NCBI GenBank assembly: GCA_038373865.1
Contig: JAXGGA010005237.1
Coordinates: forward strand, 16,043-80,042
Origin: Uloborus plumipes
Taxonomy: Eukaryota > Arthropoda > Arachnida > Araneae > Uloboridae
Direction: 5' to 3'
Length of the DNA stretch: 64,000 bases
This document shows positions 59,312-64,000 of this stretch, in pieces. Positions within the stretch are counted from its first letter, which is position 1. Every line of letters begins with the position of its first letter. The notes under the pieces are model-generated. The model saw nothing but the letters and a program-made list of their open reading frames with translations. It was not told the origin of the DNA and searched no databases. Made by a program: the position numbers and the translations under genes.

Positions 59312-61452
59312 CAACATCTTCTCCCCGTCCCCTACCCTTCTCAGGTGCCCAAATTCTTCCATCCCAAATTTGATCAGGATCGACGTCAACTGTGGATTCG
59401 TATAGGAAACATCACACATTCTTCGATATATTCATACGGATTCGCACTGGATTTGTTAAAATTTAATTTGAATTACATAATTCAGAGTTTATTTCGTCGG
59501 CACCATACTAAAATTACGAATGTGAAAATTAGCACTTTTCAGGAGAGCCAAAACACTGAATATAATTTTTTCCCACCTGTCGTGTTTGGTTATTTTTAAT
59601 CTTTATAGATATCTTTAGGCACAAAACTATCGTTCGAAGGTATCATTTTAATTTTAATTATTTGTAAAATTCATACTTGAAAAATGAACTTGGAAAAACG
59701 CGATTTTTCACATTCGTTATTTTGGCATGGTGCCGACCATTTCTCCGTTTCAGTTGTAATCCATTTTCCTTTTAAAAGTATTTTTCGTGATTGAAGTGAA
59801 GACAATTGTCTGTTTTCATGTACTAATATTTTAGGATTCAGCTTTATTTCGTTTATTCAGCAGATACTCAGATTTATCTTCCTTAAATTACTTAATTGCT
59901 TTTTAATTGCTGAAATTTATATTGCTTATGAACAATAAATTTTCCACTCTATTATTTAACTTTCTGGGACTATTTATTAAAAAAATTTATAATTCGCTCA
60001 TATACATTTTTCAGTGTTTGATAAGAAGCAAACTGTTTATGTTAGTTTCCTACTTTTCTTTACAACTTCATCAGTTTACTTTCTGAAAAATTTTCTGCGT
60101 TGGTTTGCCTATCGCTTAACGTTTATGAAAAAACTATCATGTATACAAAACTTGTACTACAGCTATTCATACAAATTTATGTATTTACTTCTTTGTAATT
60201 TTCATTGTATCATTTAATAGGGACGATTTTGTTAATTTGGAAACTGGTGATCAAACTTCTCCTTTGGCGTCAAATCCGTCCATTTTTATGCAGAAACTGC
60301 TGTCTTCCGCTTAATGATTATTCGTAGGAACTGTTCTTTCCTTTTAATGATGCCTTAAAGAAAGTTTTTTTTTTTCATCTAATGGGTCTGTTTAAGAACT
60401 ATATTAGACTGAGCAATTACTTGGTCTATTGACGCCATTTTGGAATATGTCTTTACTCTAAAATTGCAATTTTGGCTACATTTCTCTTTACATGGATATG
60501 CGGCAATTGACCTACTTCAAGGAGAACTCAGTAATTTATGTAGCTAAAGCAGCGCCTGGTATAATTTGAGGGGATCGGGATTTTTAGGGAAATATTGACT
60601 TCATTCACGAACTATTGACCTTTCTGGATTAGAAATATTTTTAGAAAGCCGATGCCCTACTGGGTGCCATTTTTACGGATTGCTTCCCTTATTCTGAAGC
60701 TAAACTGAAAATATGTTCTCTTTTATTTAAGGATGCGAACTAAACATGCGTCCCGCTTTTCCCTCTTGGCGCAGCGACGAGATATTTGAGATAGCTGGTG
60801 CGAAGACCGAAGCAGTTTCAGCGACTGCTGTCATTACCCTGATAGATACAGCGAAAATCCTTCAAATTTTATCTCAGTCAAAGCTGTGACGGGTAACGTT
60901 AGTGTTAAAATAAAGAAAATATGCGAAACACCATCACGTTTAGCTTTTACTGACTTAAAACAGGCAATAAACAAAAAGAAAAATAATCTAAAGTCACGAA
61001 TTTAGTTTTCCGAATGCTACCACATTGAAAAGATTTCGGAACATTTTGCCTAATGAAATTTTAGCTTAAAAATTAATTACAAACCCTAATTCAAAATTTA
61101 GTAAAATAAAATTTTCTGAGGTTTAAACCATTGGAGTTTGGAGTAATTTTGTACCAAATTTCAAAGCTAGGTAGTATGAGGTCACCTGGAAGTAGGTGTG
61201 CCACACCAATCCATTCACAATATTTTTGAGCTTTTTTTTATTAATGTATAGAAAAAATATGAAGTTTTCATAATTGTTTTTAATTTTCTTTTTAGCGTTC
61301 ATATTGAACATTTTCTTAAAACAGCTAGGGAAAAGATAACTACATATGGAGCTGTTATACTTTTTGAGCAAGTTCTCTTTAACAGTCCACTTTGCATCAA
61401 TTTTACTTCCGGCACTACGGGCGCTCCCAAAGCCTTATTGCATTCCCATGGT
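38221..61452 (+). CDS. AACS: Acetoacetyl-CoA synthetase, N-terminal 302 codons in eight exons (3' end beyond window)
   Basis: AACS is a cytosolic ATP-dependent ligase of the acyl-adenylate (ANL) superfamily that activates acetoacetate to acetoacetyl-CoA for lipid and sterol synthesis. Eight exons (130, 104, 115, 111, 98, 115, 76 and 157 nt) all have GT-AG borders and compatible phases (1, 0, 1, 1, 0, 1, 2, 0), totalling 906 nt without a stop. Landmarks in order are the N-terminal cap region IWHFRRFVENRHGIKL, DYWELYEWC, the NPNWFKGAKLNFAENVL block, GVKKGD, SIGAIW, and the ATP/AMP-binding P-loop FTSGTTGAPKALLHSHG at the end of exon 8. In vertebrate AACS (about 670 residues) the P-loop lies near residue 290-300, which agrees with 302 codons here. 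The adenylation core after the P-loop and the C-terminal domain are off the right edge. Introns reach 9.3 kb and are filled with repeats. An intact reading suggests a living gene, although a paralogue with altered substrate cannot be excluded. Confidence 0.9.
39019..40082. repeat. 1.06-kb palindrome in AACS intron 1
   Basis: The left arm 39019-39481 and right arm 39621-40082 are inverted copies of about 462 bp with a loop of about 140 bp. Shared words include TCCCTAAAGGTGAAGGTGCG and TTACCGATATTCAAACGG. No clear target duplication or coding sequence was found. Confidence 0.85.
40121..40326. repeat. 87-bp-arm hairpin with 32-bp loop
   Basis: AAAACCAAAAAGCAACGTCT at the left edge is complementary to the right edge, and pairing continues without visible mismatch to CTTCTTCAG/CTGAAGAAG. 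It lies between the 39019-40082 palindrome and the 40331-42385 inverted duplication. Confidence 0.9.
40700..41790 (-). pseudogene. Decayed repetitive gene with cysteine-rich CXC-like domain
   Basis: On the minus strand from 41790 downwards, GTVVFDGYSN begins the readable part. FLSNSTNKIRLIKMI follows after a stop, then FLHAFSGCDTTSATYNKGK. The C-terminal part reads LGRLLPPDEWAWKKAGSSWK, then FCSCTKECSARCGCRK and CSIACINCQAICLNG. The regularly spaced cysteines resemble the tesmin/TSO1 CXC zinc-binding type. From family knowledge, proteins with HAF-GCDTTS and this C-terminus are numerous and repetitive in arthropod genomes, so a mobile origin is likely. Stops and frame changes occur at least three times. 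It is antisense to AACS inside intron 1. Confidence 0.7.
41881..42035 (+). pseudogene. Second, inverted fragment of the CXC-type gene
   Basis: Plus-strand reading QIQKWLGRLLPTDAWGCKKA followed by GTSWN matches the C-terminal segment of the minus-strand pseudogene at about 40880-41000. The cysteine-rich part is largely missing and stops follow. It belongs to the right arm of the 40331-42385 inverted duplication. Confidence 0.65.
42386..43140. other. AACS intron 1, end portion
   Basis: No gene was recognised. Two long C runs (about 42981-42995 and 43011-43021) and a T/C-rich tract lie about 120-160 bp before the exon 2 acceptor. Confidence 0.5.
43141..43244 (+). CDS. AACS: AACS exon 2
   Basis: Acceptor TTTTATTTTAG, donor GTAAGA. 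It encodes DYWELYEWCRQNYRKFWESV and then WIFFDVISSEPYTE, aligning with the DY-ELY-WS---Y-DFW stretch of known AACS proteins. Phase 1 in, phase 0 out. Confidence 0.9.
43245..44247. other. AACS intron 2
   Basis: A 1-kb intron, AT-rich, with no embedded element recognised. Confidence 0.6.
44248..44362 (+). CDS. AACS: AACS exon 3
   Basis: Acceptor TTTTTATTGCAG, donor GTAAGT. It encodes NPNWFKGAKLNFAENVLRVR, the WFKG-(R/K)LN(Y/F)AEN signature of acetoacetyl- and acetyl-CoA synthetases. One base is carried over. Confidence 0.92.
44363..45232. other. AACS intron 3
   Basis: It contains a G run of about 18 (near 44664), a duplicated phrase GCGTAGGGTGCTTTGTATGA (44527 and 44722), and the CATCGACAGCAGC repeat word near 45010. 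Confidence 0.6.
45233..45343 (+). CDS. AACS: AACS exon 4
   Basis: Acceptor ATTCCTTATTGTAG, donor GTAGGT. It encodes DERDNEEHISYEQLYVQVAV and ALKDAGVKKGDVVT, matching the T(F/Y)EEL--EVA--A--(M/L)--GVKKGD region. An upstream AG at 45145 would add 29 residues that have no counterpart in the family, so the later acceptor is preferred. Confidence 0.88.
45432..45529 (+). CDS. AACS: AACS exon 5
   Basis: Acceptor TTTATTTTAG, donor GTAAGT. It encodes YMSNRAEAVFAYLATASIGA followed by IWCGALPYLGVK, the core A-domain segment before the first catalytic motif. The preceding intron is only 88 nt. Confidence 0.92.
45771..46200 (+). repeat. tRNA-derived SINE in AACS intron 5
   Basis: The head is tRNA-like, with an A box TGGTATAGTGG (45781-45791) and a perfect B box GGTTCGAACCC (45825-45835); CCGAC and GTCGG can pair as a partial acceptor stem. 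A non-tRNA body follows (AGCGCTCATGTCGTATGA, GGCATGTAAAAGATCCCTCG). A 43-bp direct duplication lies at 46002-46087 and an A-rich tail near 46183-46200. A functional tRNA gene is less likely because of the body and tail. Confidence 0.75.
46201..47168. other. AACS intron 5, AT-rich part
   Basis: No gene is visible. Repeated AATGAATAA-type words occur at 46320-46460. A Helitron-like opening phrase (GTTTGTATGTATGGATGTTTG-like) lies near 46984. Confidence 0.45.
47169..48694. mobile_element. 1.5-kb fully palindromic Tc1/mariner-type element (copy 2)
   Basis: TA flanks both ends (47167-47168 and 48695-48696). The ends start CACTGCGATGTAAAAGTTTA. Arms of about 650-690 bp match those of 16843-18362, with inner end-motif copies at 47351-47366 and 48496-48511. 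The central 150 bp is in the opposite orientation relative to copy 1, so either the element inserted the other way round or the loop inverted by recombination between the arms. Confidence 0.9.
48971..49085 (+). CDS. AACS: AACS exon 6
   Basis: Acceptor TGTATTTATAG, donor GTAAGT. It encodes FKQTNPKLLFAAGNFYFDGK and EMEMVQKLSNIVK, matching F-Q--PK(L/I)(L/I)F-------Y(N/D)GK in the family. One base is carried over. Confidence 0.9.
49086..49455. other. AACS intron 6, first part
   Basis: No gene or repeat boundary was recognised. Confidence 0.4.
49456..50836. mobile_element. 1.38-kb element with CCCTACTAAAA ends and GATATCAATA repeats
   Basis: The left end CCCTACTAAAAATGACCC and the right end complementary to CCCTACTAAAATGACT are flanked by AA. 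The internal parts 49456-49780 and 50470-50836 are rich in the self-complementary word GATATCAATAG and contain another copy of the end motif at 50474. The 0.7-kb middle (49790-50460) is unrelated, so this may be two smaller elements or one with an insertion. Confidence 0.55.
51058..51658. mobile_element. 601-bp MITE with TTA target duplication (PIF/Harbinger-like)
   Basis: The ends CCGCCTTATTCACCG and complement of CCGTCTAATTCACCG are flanked by TTA on both sides (51055-51057 and 51659-51661). Inner palindromic blocks (AACCACGCTTGGTT, GGTTAACC-like) recur in both halves. A 3-bp TWA duplication is characteristic of PIF/Harbinger elements. No transposase. Confidence 0.75.
51659..54084. other. 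AACS intron 6, no gene recognised
   Basis: Short open frames occur (for example 51735-52010) but lack recognisable motifs or splice support. A TTA/TTATT microsatellite lies near 53711-53737. Confidence 0.45.
54085..54265 (-). pseudogene. Possible mariner-like transposase 3' end
   Basis: The minus-strand reading includes HWEGLVSSLSQKFGEQGVLW, a stop, and then CCAQAYGKYF and a stop. The plus-strand text near 54090 reads GGTTGTTCAAATAAAAAGGC, resembling a mariner terminal repeat. A short aromatic-GKYF ending is common in mariner transposases. The rest of the element was not found, so this is tentative. Confidence 0.3.
54266..55800. other. AACS intron 6, no gene recognised
   Basis: It contains CAGGGTGG near 54521 and CGATCCACCTTA near 55075, with CTCATGCGCGAATTGATGAT between, faintly reminiscent of the TAGGGTGG family. 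No matching target duplication was found. Confidence 0.35.
55803..57193. mobile_element. 1.4-kb element with CACTGTTAAAACT ends and GGTGCC words
   Basis: The left end CACTGTTAAAACTACGGGTG and the right end CAGTTTTAACAGTG are inverted. The outer 250 bp on each side are rich in GGTGCC and GGGTGCCA words. The middle is AT-rich. Target duplication is not evident. Short frames such as 57126-57326 are not supported as genes. Confidence 0.5.
57300..57768. mobile_element. Short MITE with TTGGTTCCAA-containing inverted ends
   Basis: The left block (GCGCGATATAGAGCTCC then CCGGCATTTTGGTTCCAA) is matched in inverted orientation on the right (TTGGAACCAAAATGTCGG then GGAGCCTTAGCGCGAT). About 65 bp of imperfect terminal inversion. 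Exact edges and target duplication were not resolved. Confidence 0.55.
58314..58364 (+). repeat. (TA)n(TG)n microsatellite
   Basis: About 26 bases of TA repeats run into about 26 bases of TG repeats, followed 15 bases later by a T run and the exon 7 acceptor. Confidence 0.95.
58399..58474 (+). CDS. AACS: AACS exon 7
   Basis: It follows a long T tract and acceptor TTGTCTAG; donor GTAAAA. It encodes LPSLKKVVFVPSKYKQDEIK and DLPK, matching GLP-LKKVV-(I/V)P. Phase 1 in, phase 2 out. Confidence 0.88.
58475..58734. other. AACS intron 7, first part
   Basis: No element was recognised between the exon 7 donor and the Helitron-like end. Confidence 0.4.
58735..58870 (-). mobile_element. Helitron-like 3' end fragment
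   Basis: On the minus strand the sequence ends ACCGTGCAAAGCCGGTCCAC, GCAG, CTAG and T. It matches 36048-36179 in opposite orientation, including the ATATCGACTTTAA block. Confidence 0.45.
59267..59311 (+). repeat. Long T homopolymer
   Basis: About 45 consecutive T bases, possibly the reverse-strand tail of a retroposed copy, although no body was recognised beside it. Confidence 0.9.
59312..61295. other. AACS intron 7, remaining part
   Basis: No supported gene. GATACAGCGAAAATCC near 60843 recalls the word at 33380 and 45010. The 59345-59599 and 60014-60217 open frames have no family features and no splice support. Confidence 0.45.
61296..61452 (+). CDS. AACS: AACS exon 8 (P-loop), last exon in window
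   Basis: Acceptor TTCTTTTTAG, donor GTGAGT. It encodes VHIEHFLKTAREKITT, then LFEQVLFNSPLCI, then FTSGTTGAPKALLHSHG. The last is the Thr/Ser/Gly-rich ATP-binding loop with its PK lysine intact. It ends in phase 0, so the following exon is beyond 64000. Confidence 0.92.
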
Positions 61453-61609
61453 GTGAGTAAAATCATTTATTTATGAATAATATATTTGCTCCTTTACCTA
61501 TTGTAAAGTTTTTTTTTTTAATTTAAACTACTTGAAGTTAAATTGGTAAAAAGAAGAAAGCTAGATGGTAAATAAATTTTGCGATATAAAAGCTTCATCA
61601 AGTGTAAAG

Positions 61610-61832
61610 TATTAAATCTGAAAGAATGAAACTTAAAAACAACACATACTCAATGGAGAGAGGGTCATTTTCAAAATTTGCTTACATGTGCTGTCCAGAG
61701 GTTAAAAAGACGATTTTGAAGCATAACTTATGTTTTAAATTCAATGCGAACAATTATTTTCTGCAGGAAACATCCCGAAAAAAGTTCTATTACTTAAAAA
61801 ATGTTTGAAATTCATTTATTTATTTTTATATA
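61610..61832 (-). repeat. Dispersed repeat A, inverted copy, left portion
   Basis: The reverse complement matches 37157-37330 (AATTGTTCGCATTGAATTTA, CTTCAAAATCGTCTTTTTAA). It is interrupted at 61831-61832 by the Tc1 copy. It lies in AACS intron 8. Confidence 0.85.
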
Positions 61833-63260
61833 CACTGGCGGAAAAAAAAAATCCCAACACCAAGAAAGACCGTTGCGCTAGATAAACGAAATTTTGTAGG
61901 CGTGTTTAGACAACTGAAAGATGTCATCTATTGAAATTTCGTGCTCCGCGCATAAGTGTGGTGCAGCTGGCGTCACTCGGAACATGCAAATAAGGCTTGT
62001 TTTAAAAGCGTGTTGCAAAGCTCTTGAGTATTATTTTTCCATAAAATTTGACGCATTGCGTTCATGTTAGTCAGGAATGTCTTTAAGAAGACGAAGAAGC
62101 CATTATAAACAGCTCACCGAGTTTGAACGAGGTCGTACAATTCGGCTACGAGAAGGTGGATTTTCATTTCGCGATATTGCAGAAAGATTTGGTGGGAATG
62201 TTTCCGCCGTGCATGATTATTGGAAGCTATGGTCAAGGGATGGTACTACCTCAAGAAGATCGAGTTCCGAGCTGCCACGTGGCAAGGCTGAGAAGGAAGA
62301 TCTCCGAATCCTGCGTATGGCTGTGGAGCACCGTACTGCATCTGCGGCTGACATTCGAGATGCAGTTGGTACCGTTCGTGACCCAAAGAACGGTAAGACA
62401 TCATTTACTTCAACGACAGCTCCGAGCCAGGCGCCCTGTAGCCGGTATTCCATTGACTGCAAACCATTGCCGTTTGTGACTACCGTGGTGTCAAGTCAGA
62501 GCTTATTAGAGGACAGAATGGAGATCTGTTGTAATCTCTGATGAAAACAGATTCTGCCTTGGTGCCAATGATGGTCGTATGTTGGTCAGAAGGAGGCCAG
62601 GGGACCGCCTGCATCCAAGCTGTCTGCGGCCTTAACACACGGGACCTACACCTGGAGTCATGGTCTCTGGAGCAACTTCGTATGACAGCAGGAGCACTCT
62701 TGTAGTTATCCCAAACACACTGATTGCAAATTTTTCGTCAGTCAGGTAATTCAACCTATAGTACAGCCCTTTATGAGTAGCAATTAAGGGGTAGTTTTCC
62801 AACAGGATAACGCTCGCTCTCACATCGCTGCTGTAACGCAATATACTCTACAGAGTGCTGACAGGTTGCCATGACCTGCAAGATTACCAGATCTGTCTCC
62901 AATTGATCACGTATGGGATATCATTGACGGCAACTCCAGTATCATCCACGGTCAGCAATGACTGTCCTAGTATTGACACAACAAGTGCAACAAACATGGC
63001 ACTCCATACCATAAAGTGACATTCGGCACCTGTATGACTCAATGCATGCACGCTTGCACGCTCGCCTACAAAATTCTGGAGGTTACACCGGCTCTTAAAA
63101 TAACATAATTTCACATTTGCACAGCATTTTCTTGAGCTTAAATTAGTCAGTGATCTTGTACATTTAATCAATTAAACATGATAACTAGACAATTGCATTA
63201 CCCAAGTTTCATTAGTGTACAGCAATTTTTTCTTGGTGTTGGGATTTTTTTCCGCCAGTG
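61833..63260 (+). mobile_element. Tc1-like transposon, CACTGGCGG family, in AACS intron 8
   Basis: TA flanks 61831-61832 and 63261-63262. The inverted ends start CACTGGCGGAAAAAAAAAA. Length 1428 bp. The copy of the surrounding repeat at 37157 lacks the element, which gives a second proof of the boundaries. Confidence 0.93.
62077..62900 (+). pseudogene. Tc1-like transposase, N-terminal half open, rest decayed
   Basis: The best-preserved copy. An open reading from 62077 gives MSLRRRRSHYKQLTEFERGR, the HTH (REGGFSFRDIAERFGGNVSA), the hook SRRSSSELPRG and the second HTH (RTASAADIRDAVGTV) before drifting out of frame near 62400. The catalytic region continues in other frames (VFQQDNARSHIAAVTQ near 62800). 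At least one frameshift and stops make it inactive. Confidence 0.85.
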
Positions 63261-64000
63261 TATGTCTTTAAAAATGAGAATCAAGGCAAAAATGCTTGTC
63301 CATTTCCAAATTTCGAAAGTTCAACTTTTTTTTTATATTCGTAATTGTATAAAAAAATGTATATAAAAAATTATTTTTACACATTGACTATTAGTACATG
63401 ATATTCAAAATAAATAATGACAATAGTAATTGTTTTTCATTAAGAAATGTATGAATATATTTTGTCCGGGCAATTCTTGTCAAGTCCGTTACCCTAAGAT
63501 TATTTTAGCTAAAAAAGGTATTTATTGCAATCAAAAATGGTAACACGTATTCAGTTAACTTAACAAACTAGTGACGTAACTATTTCGTACCATTTTGTTT
63601 TCCTGAGTCGAGAAGTATTGCTGTGGCGTTTCGCACAAGATTTCTTCCGGGTGCGTATTTTTATTCTTTGTCAAGTCTGTTACCAAAGATTTTAGTATTA
63701 ATTTTTACTTTTTCTCAACTTTTACCCCGAAATATTGTTTATTATACAACTCTAAGAAAATGCATATTGTTGTTCAATTTTTAAATTCGACAACCTAGCC
63801 ATAATTTGACATTTTGGTTGAAATGTCAAGTCCGTTACATGTCAAATCCGTTACCAAATGTCAAGTCCGTTACCATACAGTTTTTTTCTTCAATATTTAA
63901 TGAACACAAACATCGTTTTAAGCTTCAGGGACGCAAACAATTTCAAACGAAGCTGGTTCTAGGCGCTATGATATAGTTTTAAAAGTGAGATTTCATATTG
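63261..64000 (-). repeat. Dispersed repeat A, inverted copy, right portion
   Basis: The reverse complement matches 37025-37157 and then, without the 2.6-kb insertion, 33826-34385. It contains GTCAAGTCCGTTAC words near 63478, 63669, 63825 and 63859, and the variant GTCAAATCCGTTAC near 63841. The match continues to the window end. Confidence 0.85.

Noticed and set aside
60014..60217. Frame after a good acceptor (TTTTTCAG) as an AACS exon
   Set aside because: With the two bases carried from exon 7 the reading meets a stop at the second codon, and the peptide lacks similarity. The exon at 61296 fits in phase and sequence.

Overview
The window looks like nuclear DNA from an arthropod, probably an arachnid. 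It is AT-rich, carries spliceosomal introns and is crowded with Tc1/mariner-type elements, fold-back elements, SINEs and Helitron-like ends. No bacterial-style operon, CRISPR array or prophage is visible. The species assignment is an inference from repeat style and gene content.

Two host genes can be supported. The first is a plus-strand acetoacetyl-CoA synthetase (AACS) gene. Eight exons were found by reading protein similarity together with splice sites: 38221-38350, 43141-43244, 44248-44362, 45233-45343, 45432-45529, 48971-49085, 58399-58474 and 61296-61452. All eight join in phase to 302 codons, roughly the first 45% of the protein, ending just after the ATP-binding motif. The remaining exons must lie beyond base 64000. 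The second is one minus-strand exon (8886-9022) encoding the N-terminal part of a 3-hydroxyisobutyryl-CoA hydrolase (HIBCH)-like protein. Its downstream exons would lie to the left of base 1. Two further minus-strand exon candidates (about 16.3 and 23.5 kb) and a possible minus-strand start exon (37774-37789) are weak. If real, they would make HIBCH and AACS divergent neighbours.

The rest is mobile-element archaeology. At 0-9 kb: a LINE 3' fragment, a truncated Tc1 copy and a Helitron-like repeat with a nearly complete Tc1 element inside it. At 9-12.1 kb: a 3-kb palindromic element with TAGGGTGG ends and an 8-bp target duplication, carrying a nested 555-bp element. At 12.1-25 kb: a decayed transposase-like gene, tandem arrays, a 1.5-kb fully palindromic TA-flanked element with an IR/DR layout, a 3.4-kb element with TGGGCAATTCC ends interrupted by a Tc1 copy, and a third TAGGGTGG element. 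At 25.6-31.1 kb: the 3' part of a Ty3/gypsy retrotransposon. Its pol is split by a 1.1-kb element made of tandem arrays plus a tRNA-derived SINE, and its LTR is split by another TAGGGTGG element. At 31-37.4 kb: Helitron-like repeats and a dispersed repeat interrupted by a 2.6-kb TA-flanked element that itself holds a 638-bp palindrome.

From 38 kb onward the AACS introns are filled with palindromes, an inverted duplication of a decayed CXC-type (cysteine-rich) gene, a SINE, a second 1.5-kb palindromic element, MITEs and a Tc1 copy. The repeat at 33.8-37.3 kb returns in inverted orientation at 61.6-64.0 kb. Each copy shows the empty site of the element inserted in the other, which fixes both boundaries exactly.

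No new multi-gene system was recognised. The most notable unlabelled structure is the set of long, near-perfect palindromic elements from at least four end-sequence families.
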